From positions 1-8,280 of the forward strand of contig JAICTW010000080.1 of NCBI GenBank assembly GCA_025936195.1: a DNA stretch of 8,280 nucleotides, given 5' to 3'. Of the stretch, positions 1 through 6,319 are shown one piece after another. The translations under genes were made by a program, and so were the position numbers. The notes under the pieces are model-generated. The model was given only the letters and a program-made list of their open reading frames with translations, was not told the DNA's origin and did not search any database. This DNA comes from Flavisolibacter sp. GTDB lineage: Bacteria > Bacteroidota > Bacteroidia > Chitinophagales > Chitinophagaceae. The stretch's first letter is position 1. Every line of letters begins with the position of its first letter.

Positions 1-787
1 AAACCGGTTGATCATCCATTGAAATCTTTGCACTGTATATTCCAAACACATGATTGTAATGGCTGAATTTATCATAAGCGCCGATAGCAAAACTTATTTT
101 ATCTGATCCTGTACGGATACTGTTTGGAGACGTAGAATAAACCGATCCGGTTTTTTTCAATGCAAAAATATGCGGCATTTGTTCGTAGGTGCTTCTGTTC
201 CGGTCATACATCGCCAACCGCAATAAAGTCGGCGGTACCGCATCCGGTATTGGAAATTTAAACAGCAGTGGGTTCAGGTTGTTTTCTGTTTTGGTATCAC
301 GGATCTCAAAATGCACATGCGGGCCTTCGGAGGCTCCGGTGCTTCCGCTTGAGGCAATGAAATCTCCTTTTTTTACCGGAAATAGATCGGGAGGAAGAAT
401 CAAATTCACACTCCATGATTGCTGTTCGTATTGTCTTTGCTCTACATAATCAGCGAGGGCTGGAAAAAAAGAATTTAAGTGTCCATACACGGTTGTGTAA
501 CCATTCGGATGATTGATATAAATGGCTTGCCCAAAACCTCCGGGTTCAATCGAAACTCTCGCAATGTATCCATCGGCGGCAGCATGAACGGGAAGGTTTA
601 CTCTCTGTTGTGTCCGGATGTCCAGTCCCATGTGCCAGTGATTGGTCCTGATCTCGCCAAAATTGGAAACCAACTGCATGGGAATATCCAGCGGATGGCG
701 AAAATAATTTTGCGGATACGTTTGACCTTCAGAGAAATAAGAAACAAAAATCAAAAGCAGAAATACGGGTGATCTTCTATTCATCAT
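1..787 (-). CDS. Exported M23 family (LytM-type) metallopeptidase, N-terminal part
   Basis: The frame opens at ATG 785-787 (a second ATG follows at 782-784) and stays open through the left edge, so 262 codons are visible and the C-terminus is missing. The protein is probably a zinc endopeptidase that cuts peptidoglycan cross-links in the periplasm. Residues 1-21 form a signal peptide (MMNRRS, a hydrophobic stretch, then SEG before Gln22). The M23 zinc-site motifs are all present: H52-MGL-D56, YGHL with H103, and H157-V-H159 in GPHVHFEIRD. GSTGASEGPH is the usual glycine-rich loop. About 25 extra residues (roughly 110-137) sit between YGHL and PVKKGD, an insert I associate with the long Bacteroidota M23 proteins. 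After residue 165 a beta-rich region starts (PLLFKFPIPDAVPP) that is outside the catalytic fold. The gene is divergent from the YtxH-like pair. Family assignment is firm; the exact substrate is unknown. Confidence 0.93.
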   Translation of the reverse strand, partial: MMNRRSPVFLLLIFVSYFSEGQTYPQNYFRHPLDIPMQLVSNFGEIRTNHWHMGLDIRTQQRVNLPVHAAADGYIARVSIEPGGFGQAIYINHPNGYTTVYGHLNSFFPALADYVEQRQYEQQSWSVNLILPPDLFPVKKGDFIASSGSTGASEGPHVHFEIRDTKTENNLNPLLFKFPIPDAVPPTLLRLAMYDRNRSTYEQMPHIFALKKTGSVYSTSPNSIRTGSDKISFAIGAYDKFSHYNHVFGIYSAKISMDDQPV

Positions 788-811
788 AACTGTTTATCGG
801 GAGTGAACACT

Positions 812-842
812 TTTGTTCAAACAATTAAAAGGCATAAAATTG
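812..842 (+). promoter_or_regulatory. Candidate Bacteroidota-type promoter for the YtxH-like pair
   Basis: TTTG at 812-815 and TAAAATTG at 835-842 are separated by 19 bases. This matches the Bacteroidota housekeeping layout (-33 TTTG, -7 TAnnTTTG) with one mismatch in the -7 box. Transcription would start near 849, leaving a leader of about 40 bases before the ATG at 890. An imperfect dyad, TTGTTCAAACAA at 813-824, overlaps the -33 element. The assignment rests on pattern only. Confidence 0.35.
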
Positions 843-889
843 GTAACTTAACAGAGGATGAAAAAATTAATTCAGTTAAAAAACTTGTT

Positions 890-1198
890 ATGAATGTCAA
901 TAGTAAACATTTAGCCACATTTCTGTTAGGAGCAGCCGCTGCATTTGGCGCTTACAAATACATGAAGATGACAGATGAAGAAAAAGAAAAGATGGCCAAC
1001 GATATAAAAAACAAGGCAAACAAACTCAAGGATACAGCATTGGATGCAGAAAAGCAGGCCGCGGACTATTTCAATGAATTAAAGACCAAAGGCGCCGATG
1101 CTATGAAAGAATACATGCCTAAAGTGGAAGAGTTTTTTGAAGGTCTTTTCAAAAGTGGAAGCAAAGCCACAACAACTGAAAATACGTCCGCATCATAG
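890..1198 (+). CDS. Small YtxH-like single-TM protein (102 aa)
   Basis: The frame can be read back to GTG 803, but ATG 890 is the better start: it puts the hydrophobic segment at the N-terminus, as in the paralogue downstream, and leaves room for the candidate promoter at 812-842. From 890 the protein has a short polar start (MNVNSKH), one TM-like, Ala/Gly-rich segment at about residues 8-24 (TFLLGAAAAFGAYKY), then a charged Lys/Glu/Ala-rich helix to about residue 90 and a Ser/Thr-rich tail. This is the architecture of YtxH-domain and LEA-like small stress proteins: membrane anchor plus amphipathic helix. The function of such proteins in Bacteroidota is not known. It sits 70 bases upstream of a clear paralogue on the same strand, so the two are probably co-transcribed or co-regulated. 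Confidence 0.75.
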   Translation: MNVNSKHLATFLLGAAAAFGAYKYMKMTDEEKEKMANDIKNKANKLKDTALDAEKQAADYFNELKTKGADAMKEYMPKVEEFFEGLFKSGSKATTTENTSAS

Positions 1199-1268
1199 CT
1201 TTGACAAATACGGTATGATATTTTATTTATAATGATGCAAATAATTTCTAACTACAAAATTTTTAACT

Positions 1269-1460
1269 ATGGCTAAAATAGGATCATTGTTGTTATTAGG
1301 TGCCGCTGCTTTTGGTGCTTATAAATATTCTAAAATGAGTGACCAGCAAAAGAAAGATTTGCTGGACAAAGGCAAAAAGCTGGTGAACGAAGGTGTAAGT
1401 GCTGTTAAAAACCGCTTCAGCGGACAAAACGCTCCTGACACCATGAGTGCAACAAGATGA
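1269..1460 (+). CDS. Small YtxH-like single-TM protein, paralogue (63 aa)
   Basis: ATG 1269 to TGA 1458-1460. The N-terminal block LLGAAAFGAYKYSKMSDQQ is nearly the same as LLGAAAAFGAYKYMKMTDEE of the gene just upstream, so the pair arose by tandem duplication. The TM-like segment spans about residues 5-20. A Lys-rich helix follows (QQKKDLLDKGKKLVNEG) and then a short polar tail. It is 39 residues shorter than its paralogue and lacks most of the charged helix. A terminator hairpin begins 22 bases after the stop. The 70-base gap to the upstream gene is very AT-rich and contains TTGACA (1201-1206) and TATAAT (1228-1233) with a long 21-base spacer, so a weak promoter of its own is possible. The function is unknown. 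Confidence 0.72.
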   Translation: MAKIGSLLLLGAAAFGAYKYSKMSDQQKKDLLDKGKKLVNEGVSAVKNRFSGQNAPDTMSATR

Positions 1461-1481
1461 TAAGGAACAAAGAAGAAGATG

Positions 1482-1507
1482 AAAAGTGTTGCCCCGCAAC
1501 ACTTTTT
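1482..1507 (+). terminator. Intrinsic terminator of the YtxH-like pair
   Basis: AAAAGTGTTGC (1482-1492) pairs perfectly over 11 bp with GCAACACTTTT (1496-1506) around a CCC loop. The T run is short, followed by a T-rich GATTTTATT. It begins 22 bases after the stop of the second paralogue. Confidence 0.75.
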
Positions 1508-1540
1508 GATTTTATTGAAGAAATAGTTTCCTGTTTCCTT

Positions 1541-1548
1541 TACTTTTG
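1541..1548 (+). promoter_or_regulatory. Candidate -7 box (TACTTTTG) directly before a terminator
   Basis: TACTTTTG is a perfect fit to the Bacteroidota -7 consensus TAnnTTTG. The nearest TTG upstream (1515-1517) is 23 bases away, longer than the usual 19-21, so the -33 element is weak. Transcription would start at about 1550-1556, at or inside the terminator hairpin at 1553-1568. Confidence 0.35.
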
Positions 1549-1552
1549 CAAC

Positions 1553-1575
1553 CCGAGCAAACGCTCGGTTTTTTT
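1553..1575 (+). terminator. Strong intrinsic terminator or attenuator upstream of carB
   Basis: CCGAGC (1553-1558) pairs with GCTCGG (1563-1568) around an AAAC loop and is followed directly by seven T (1569-1575). The upstream genes already have a terminator at 1482-1507, and this one follows a -7 box by a few bases. It may therefore act as a leader attenuator for carB or end a very short RNA. It could also just be a back-up terminator. Confidence 0.75.
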
Positions 1576-1586
1576 ATGCTCTTTTG

Positions 1587-1640
1587 AGTTCTCAGTTCCA
1601 AAGTTCCAAAGTTCACAAGTTGAAAACCAACTTCAGAACT
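1587..1640 (+). repeat. Period-8 AGTTC repeats and hairpin in the carB leader
   Basis: AGTT(C) recurs at 1587, 1594, 1602, 1610 and 1618 with a period of 7-8 bases. The last copies also form the left arm of a hairpin: AGTTC (1610-1614) pairs with GAACT (1636-1640) and AAGTTG (1617-1622) with CAACTT (1628-1633), with a 2x2 mismatch between them and a 5-base loop. Further inverted copies (GAACT at 1649, AAACT at 1657 and 1672) continue up to the carB start. Confidence 0.6.
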
Positions 1641-1685
1641 AAACCGGTGAACTCGCAAACTCGTGACTTGTAAACTTTCAAGAAA

Positions 1686-4508
1686 ATGCCCAAAGACAAT
1701 TCCATCAAATCAGTTTTAATTATTGGTTCAGGACCCATTATTATTGGACAAGCCGCTGAGTTTGACTATTCAGGAACACAGGCTGCTCGAAGCTTACGTG
1801 AAGAAGGAATAGAAGTTATTTTGATCAATAGCAACCCTGCCACCATTATGACCGATCCGATGATGGCCGACCGTGTCTATCTACTGCCTTTGACGGTTGA
1901 AAGCATTGAGCAGATTTTAGAAGAAAATCAAATTGATGCCGTGCTGCCAACCATGGGCGGACAAACTGCATTGAATCTTGCCAAAGAAGCGGAAGACCTT
2001 GGCGTTTGGGAAAAATATAAAGTGAGATTGATTGGTGTTGATATCAAAGCCATTGACAAAGCAGAAGACCGTGAAAAGTTTCGTCGCTGGATGATTGAAT
2101 TGGGCGTTCCTGTTGCGCCTGCCCATATTGCCAATTCCTTTCTGGAAGGAAAAGAATTTGCACAACAGATTGGATTTCCTTTGGTCATTCGTCCTTCATT
2201 TACATTAGGTGGAACCGGTGGTGGATTTGTTCACGACGCCGACGAATTGGATGAAGCTTTGCAAAGAGGTTTGGAAGCATCACCCATTCATGAGGTATTG
2301 GTAGAAAAAGCAGTGTTGGGCTGGAAGGAATTTGAGTTGGAATTACTGCGTGATGCCAATGATAATGTAGTTATTATTTGTACAGTAGAAAATTTTGATC
2401 CGATGGGAGTGCATACAGGTGATTCCATTACAGTGGCGCCTGCAATGACCTTGAGTGATACAGCATTTCAACTGATGCGTGATACGGCGATCATGATGAT
2501 GCGTGACCTCGGAAATTTTGCCGGTGGTTGCAATGTGCAGTTCTCACTCAATCCGGACAATGAAGAACTTATTGCAATTGAAATTAATCCACGTGTAAGT
2601 CGCTCTTCTGCATTGGCGTCAAAAGCAACCGGTTATCCCATTGCAAAGATCGCAGCCAAACTTGCGATCGGTTATACATTAGATGAATTGAAAAATCCGA
2701 TTGTTCAAACCACATCGGCTTACTTCGAACCTGCATTGGATTATGTGATCGTAAAAATTCCACGCTGGAATTTTGATAAGTTCAAAGGAGCGAATGATAC
2801 ACTTGGCTTGCAAATGAAAAGTGTGGGTGAAGTAATGGCCATCGGAAGAAGTTTTACCGAAGCCATTCAGAAGGCTTGTCAGAGCTTGGAGAATAATGCA
2901 GTGGGGCTGGGTTATTATGGAAAAAGCGGAATGAAAGCGGAGGAGTTGCTGGAGTATATCAAAATTCCAAAATGGGATAGAATTTTTCGTATCAAAGATG
3001 CGTTGATGTTGGGCATTAGTGTGAACACCGTTTCAAAGGCAACAGGTATTGATCGCTGGTTCATTTATGAAATTCAGAAGATCTGCAACATTGAAAAAGA
3101 ATTAAGCAATTATTGGCTGGAAGATCTACCTATTGAATTGTTGCGTGAGGCAAAGGTCAATGGCTTCAGCGATGAACAGATTGCAAGAATTATTACCGAT
3201 GGAAGTGAAGAAGAAGTTTATGAAAAAAGAAAAGCTGCAGGCATAACAAGAGTGTATAAAATGGTAGATACCTGCGCTGCCGAATTTGAAGCAAAGACTC
3301 CGTACTTCTATTCCACTTTTGAAGAAGGTCAGACAGACGAAAGCAAAGTTTCAGACAGAAAAAAGATTATTGTGTTAGGAAGTGGTCCCAACCGCATTGG
3401 CCAGGGAATTGAATTTGATTATTGCTGCGTACACGGTTTATTGGCCATTAAAGAATGTGGTTACGAAGCCATCATGGTCAATTGCAATCCGGAAACAGTT
3501 TCCACGGATTTTGACATGGCCGATAAATTATATTTTGAACCTGTATTTTGGGAACATCTTCGTGAGATCATTGAACATGAAAAGCCAGAGGGTGTCATTG
3601 TTCAATTGGGTGGACAAACTGCTTTGAAACTTGCAGAGCGTTTGAATGAAAAAGGAGTGAAGATTATCGGAACTTCTTACGATGATATGGATATTGCCGA
3701 AGACCGTGGCCGTTTCAGCGATATGTTGAAAGAACTGGAAATTCCTTATCCAAATTACGGTACTGCTTTCGATGTGGACCAGGCAATTGAAGTGGCACAC
3801 AAAGTGGGTTATCCTGTACTCGTTCGTCCCAGCTATGTATTGGGCGGACAAAGAATGCGTATTGTGATCAACGATGAAGATTTGGAAAAAGCAGTTATTA
3901 GTTTATTGAAACACATTCCCGGAAATAAAATTTTAATTGATCATTTTCTTGATCGCTGCCAGGAAGCAGAGATTGATGCCATCTTCGATGGAGAAACTTT
4001 TCATGTGATGGGAGTGATGGAGCACATTGAACCTGCAGGTATTCACAGTGGTGATAGTAATGCGGTTCTTCCTGCATTCAACTTAACTCCCTTAGTTGTT
4101 ACAACGATGGAGCACTATGCAGAAAAAATTGCAAGAGCATTGAACATAAAAGGTTTGATCAATATTCAATTTGCCATTAAAGATGGAAAAGTTTATGTGA
4201 TCGAAGCCAATCCAAGAGCATCAAGAACCACTCCATTCATTGCAAAAGCCTATGGTATTCCTTATCTCAACATCGCAACCAAAGTGATGATGGATGAAAA
4301 GAGAATAAAAGATTTCACTTTTGAAAAAAAGCTGAAAGGTTTTGCCATTAAGGAACCTGTTTTCTCTTTCAACAAATTCCCGAATGTTAACAAGGAACTT
4401 GGTCCCGAAATGAAAAGCACTGGCGAAGCAATCCGCTTTATAAAGGATTTGAGAGATCCTTACTTCAGACAATTGTATAAGGACAGAAGTATGTATTTGA
4501 GCAAGTAA
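1686..4508 (+). CDS. carB: Carbamoyl-phosphate synthase large subunit, short form without allosteric domain
   Basis: This subunit makes carbamoyl phosphate from bicarbonate, two ATP and glutamine-derived ammonia, for pyrimidine and arginine synthesis, with CarA (not in the window) as the glutaminase. The 940 residues contain both homologous halves. The first has [16 protein letters not shown] (15-30), GGQTALNLA (91-99) and an ATP-grasp domain with R129, R169, E215, Q285, E299, N301 and R303, in the same numbering as the E. coli enzyme. An oligomerisation region follows at about 403-555. The second half has [14 protein letters not shown] (566-579), GGQTALKLA (642-650), R674, R714, E840, N842 and R844. 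The protein ends at about the point where the E. coli enzyme (1073 aa) begins its MGS-like allosteric domain. I recall similarly short CarB proteins in other Bacteroidota, so this is probably a lineage trait; the TAA stop is followed by a terminator. ATG 1686 is supported by the conserved N-terminus. Confidence 0.97.
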   Translation: MPKDNSIKSVLIIGSGPIIIGQAAEFDYSGTQAARSLREEGIEVILINSNPATIMTDPMMADRVYLLPLTVESIEQILEENQIDAVLPTMGGQTALNLAKEAEDLGVWEKYKVRLIGVDIKAIDKAEDREKFRRWMIELGVPVAPAHIANSFLEGKEFAQQIGFPLVIRPSFTLGGTGGGFVHDADELDEALQRGLEASPIHEVLVEKAVLGWKEFELELLRDANDNVVIICTVENFDPMGVHTGDSITVAPAMTLSDTAFQLMRDTAIMMMRDLGNFAGGCNVQFSLNPDNEELIAIEINPRVSRSSALASKATGYPIAKIAAKLAIGYTLDELKNPIVQTTSAYFEPALDYVIVKIPRWNFDKFKGANDTLGLQMKSVGEVMAIGRSFTEAIQKACQSLENNAVGLGYYGKSGMKAEELLEYIKIPKWDRIFRIKDALMLGISVNTVSKATGIDRWFIYEIQKICNIEKELSNYWLEDLPIELLREAKVNGFSDEQIARIITDGSEEEVYEKRKAAGITRVYKMVDTCAAEFEAKTPYFYSTFEEGQTDESKVSDRKKIIVLGSGPNRIGQGIEFDYCCVHGLLAIKECGYEAIMVNCNPETVSTDFDMADKLYFEPVFWEHLREIIEHEKPEGVIVQLGGQTALKLAERLNEKGVKIIGTSYDDMDIAEDRGRFSDMLKELEIPYPNYGTAFDVDQAIEVAHKVGYPVLVRPSYVLGGQRMRIVINDEDLEKAVISLLKHIPGNKILIDHFLDRCQEAEIDAIFDGETFHVMGVMEHIEPAGIHSGDSNAVLPAFNLTPLVVTTMEHYAEKIARALNIKGLINIQFAIKDGKVYVIEANPRASRTTPFIAKAYGIPYLNIATKVMMDEKRIKDFTFEKKLKGFAIKEPVFSFNKFPNVNKELGPEMKSTGEAIRFIKDLRDPYFRQLYKDRSMYLSK

Positions 4509-4510
4509 AG

Positions 4511-4532
4511 CCCCCTGTCCCCCGGTGGGGGA
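4511..4532. repeat. C-rich / G-rich hairpin just after carB
   Basis: TCCCCC (4518-4523) and GGGGGA (4527-4532) form a 6-bp all-strong stem around GGT, with another CCCCC run at 4511-4515. It lies 2 bases after the carB stop. It has no T run, so it is not a classical terminator. It resembles the C-rich/G-rich interspersed intergenic repeats I know from Bacteroidota genomes. Confidence 0.5.
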
Positions 4533-4572
4533 ACTTAGGTCTGAGAAACTTTTCTTTCTTCAATCTTTCTTT

Positions 4573-4611
4573 AAAGCAGTCAGTTTTTTTTAAGTGACTG
4601 CTTTTATTTTT
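4573..4611 (+). terminator. Intrinsic terminator of carB
   Basis: AAAGCAGTCA (4573-4582) pairs perfectly over 10 bp with TGACTGCTTT (4595-4604) across a 12-base, T-rich loop, followed by TATTTTT. There is no T run on the other strand, so it acts in the plus direction. Confidence 0.8.
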
Positions 4612-5035
4612 CGAAGCGGTTTTTAAAAAGGTTGAAGGATTATGTGCGATTGTTCACTGCTACTTTCATCTTCTGTTGTGCTGCGTCCGGCTGCGTCAGG
4701 CTTCGATGGATCACTCACTTCAATGCTTAGAACTTTAGTGAGCACGTGTAAGTTTTCTCACAATGGAAAACACACTCACAAATAATCAGTTATTCTACAT
4801 CTTAAATTAAAATGGCTCGCCAGAAAATAAAAGACAATCCGGATCTAAGTCTCCGAACAAAATGCTACACTTCTTTCTCAAAAAGCAAATGAAAGAAAAT
4901 ATAATTTCAGAAAACTTTTATACGGTGTATTGGAAACGACATTTACCATTTAGGAGAGATTGCGTATATAAAGAAACTGCCTCAGAAGTAATATAATCTG
5001 TGTTAATCGAGAATAAATCAGTGTAATCTGTGATG
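4612..5035. other. Gene-free intergenic region with short degenerate repeats
   Basis: No reading frame here has convincing coding character. It lies between the plus-strand carB terminator and the minus-strand terminator of the sigma operon, as expected between convergent transcripts. It contains a 10-bp tandem pair (CTGCGTCCGG / CTGCGTCAGG, 4681-4700, one mismatch) that is GC-rich against its surroundings. It also has three ATCWGTG units at 4996-5002, 5017-5023 and 5026-5032. A 26-codon frame at 4812-4892 and a 44-codon frame at 4862-4996 exist but have no support. Confidence 0.6.
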
Positions 5036-5064
5036 AAAAAGGCCCGCCCTAAAAAGAGCCGGCC
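5036..5064 (-). terminator. Intrinsic terminator of the sigma-factor operon
   Basis: On the minus strand GGCCGGCTCT (5064-5055) pairs with AGGGCGGGCC (5050-5041) around TTTT, with one G-G mismatch and one G-U pair. A T5 run (5040-5036) follows. It lies about 50 bases beyond the stop of the last gene of the operon, and the plus strand has no T run after the hairpin. Confidence 0.8.
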
Positions 5065-5114
5065 GTTGCTAACCTATGAAAAACACCAGATTCAAATATA
5101 GTTGAAAAACAACT

Positions 5115-5534
5115 TTATTGCAACAACCCGGATTTTTTGTTAGCACGGCTCTCTATTCGGTTCTGTATGCGGTCGTTCCGCTCCTGTATGGCTTTCTCTA
5201 CAAATTCGCGTTCATGTTGGAAAACTTCATTGCTGCGCTTTTCACCAATTATGGGTTTGAACTGATCGCGGTAGCGGATGCGCAGATCTATTATTTTTTG
5301 CTGGAGAATTAACCGGTCACCTTTAAACTGTTGCTTTGTAGTTCTCAGGTCTTTCAGATAATCAAGAAAAACAGGCTGGAATTTTATGGCTTCGGCCTTT
5401 GACATTCCCAACTTGTTTTGAATGTACTCGATCATCCTGTCGCGAAGCTTGCCACCGGCATCATCGTCATCCTGGGCAAAGGACACATTACTTATAGTGA
5501 AGACAAAAATCAGTATGTAAAAAATCTTTTTCAT
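5115..5534 (-). CDS. Periplasmic Spy/CpxP-like helical protein, putative envelope-stress sensor
   Basis: ATG 5534-5532 to TAA 5117-5115, 139 aa. Residues 1-20 are a clear signal peptide (MKKIFYILIFVF, ending SFA before Gln21), so the protein is periplasmic. An acidic DDDD patch (22-25) follows. The rest is highly charged and helical, with the layout of small Spy/CpxP/ZraP-type proteins: a KLGMSKAEA block (41-49), then FQPVFLDYLKDLR, LRIRYRDQFKPII and a long terminal helix rich in Arg, Glu and Gln. There is no Cys. Proteins of this shape beside ECF sigma genes in Bacteroidota are often labelled sensors of ECF-type sigma factors. The gene is 9 bases downstream of the anti-sigma-like gene and is the last of the operon before the terminator. 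By inference it binds unfolded envelope proteins or metals and tunes the membrane protein. The helical periplasmic character is solid; the exact role is open. Confidence 0.8.
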   Translation of the reverse strand: MKKIFYILIFVFTISNVSFAQDDDDAGGKLRDRMIEYIQNKLGMSKAEAIKFQPVFLDYLKDLRTTKQQFKGDRLILQQKIIDLRIRYRDQFKPIIGEKRSNEVFQHEREFVEKAIQERNDRIQNRIESRANKKSGLLQ

Positions 5535-5543
5535 AGTTCAGAC

Positions 5544-6284
5544 CTAATTAATATCCACCTCTTCATCGGTTGGCACCTGGTTTAAAAAGGCGTCTAACTC
5601 TTTATCGGAAACACCTTCAAACAATTTGTTCCGATCTGTTTTTGCAGATTTGTTTTTTGCAGTTACCGGCGCTTTATTGTCCGTAATGGTTACTGCTGTA
5701 TTTTTTATAAAATCGTTCAATTCTTCTGTACTTGCTTTTTTCAAAGCCATATTTACCGGAACAGTAGTATTCGTTGTATGACCACCACGGCTGTTAAAAT
5801 AAGCAATACCCGAAACAGCAACAATGCCTGTGATCATTGCAGCAATAGCCAGTCGCATCCAGTTGCTCCTTTTCATTGGAACTATCTTAGCCCCACGATT
5901 AGAAACTTTTTCTAAGACCTTTTCCGGAAGATTGGCAAAATAACCTGTTGGCACTTCATAAGGCATTTCTTTCTCAATGAACGAAAGCACCAATGATTCT
6001 TCGCTTTCAGAAGTGAAGGCTTTCAAACCTTCCAGGTTCGATTGAAAATAATTATCAGGAACGGCATACGGCATCGTACGTGGAATAGCTGCCAGCAATG
6101 GCGAGAGTTGGGTGATTTCTTCAGAACCTGAAACAGTCTCTTCTCCTTTGATCTTTGCCAAAACGGAAGCTGCTAACTCTTCAAAATATCCTTCAGGAAC
6201 AGAATATGGAGTGCCGCTGGAACCGGCATTCAGTCTGCTGTTCAGTTCATTCAATTCATCCTGTATGGTATTCCTGTTGTTCAT
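5544..6284 (-). CDS. Anti-sigma-factor-like membrane protein with three PYxVPxxYF repeats
   Basis: ATG 6284-6282 to TAG 5546-5544, 246 aa. One TM helix at about residues 144-162 (LAIAAMITGIVAVSGIAYF) is preceded by KRSNWMR, so the 143-residue N-terminal part should be cytoplasmic and the C-terminal 80 residues periplasmic, the usual anti-sigma layout. I see no zinc-binding HxxxCxxC motif of the ZAS class. Instead the cytoplasmic part holds three copies of PYxVPxxYF: TPYSVPEGYF (25-34), MPYAVPDNYF (71-80) and MPYEVPTGYF (107-116), each followed by a leucine-bearing helix. The periplasmic part has a second pair, STEELNDFIKN (185-195) and SDKELDAFLNQ (226-236), separated by a Lys/Thr/Ala-rich linker. 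It sits 35 bases after the sigma gene and 9 bases before the periplasmic protein. The anti-sigma role is inferred from position and topology. Confidence 0.82.
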   Translation of the reverse strand: MNNRNTIQDELNELNSRLNAGSSGTPYSVPEGYFEELAASVLAKIKGEETVSGSEEITQLSPLLAAIPRTMPYAVPDNYFQSNLEGLKAFTSESEESLVLSFIEKEMPYEVPTGYFANLPEKVLEKVSNRGAKIVPMKRSNWMRLAIAAMITGIVAVSGIAYFNSRGGHTTNTTVPVNMALKKASTEELNDFIKNTAVTITDNKAPVTAKNKSAKTDRNKLFEGVSDKELDAFLNQVPTDEEVDIN

Positions 6285-6319
6285 TTTCAGGCTTTAGGAC
6301 GCATTTTGGTCATCAAAGT

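Noticed and set aside
189..772. Two plus-strand frames of 86 and 97 codons opposite the M23 gene
   Set aside because: They lie antisense to a clearly conserved M23 catalytic domain, and their translations have no recognisable content.
803..889. Start of the first YtxH-like gene at GTG 803
   Set aside because: It would add 29 unrelated residues before the anchor, overlap the candidate promoter, and differ from the paralogue, which begins right at its anchor.
1201..1233. TTGACA ... TATAAT promoter before the second YtxH-like gene
   Set aside because: The 21-base spacer is too long for the classical sigma-70 layout and the boxes do not fit the Bacteroidota consensus; co-transcription from upstream is simpler.
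1457..1642. 61-codon plus-strand frame after the YtxH-like pair
   Set aside because: It runs straight through two terminator hairpins and the AGTTC repeats, is Cys/Phe-rich without pattern, and has no plausible homologue.
3382..3851. Frames on both strands inside carB (81 and 107 codons), and similar ones at 1917-2188 and 4221-4472
   Set aside because: All overlap conserved CarB motifs in the true frame and carry no domain signal.
4812..4892. 26-codon frame starting MARQKIKDNPDLS, faintly like the start of small phage-associated proteins with a KDNPDL motif
   Set aside because: It stops after 26 codons, the resemblance is from memory and covers a few residues, and no frame restores a longer match. 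At most it is a fragment, and I cannot support it.
4862..4996. 44-codon plus-strand frame in the gap after carB
   Set aside because: There is no start context, no recognisable content, and the region otherwise looks like non-coding repeat-bearing sequence.
5118..5312. 64-codon plus-strand frame opposite the periplasmic protein, and the frames at 6112-6379 and 6656-6841
   Set aside because: They are antisense shadows of the three-gene sigma operon.
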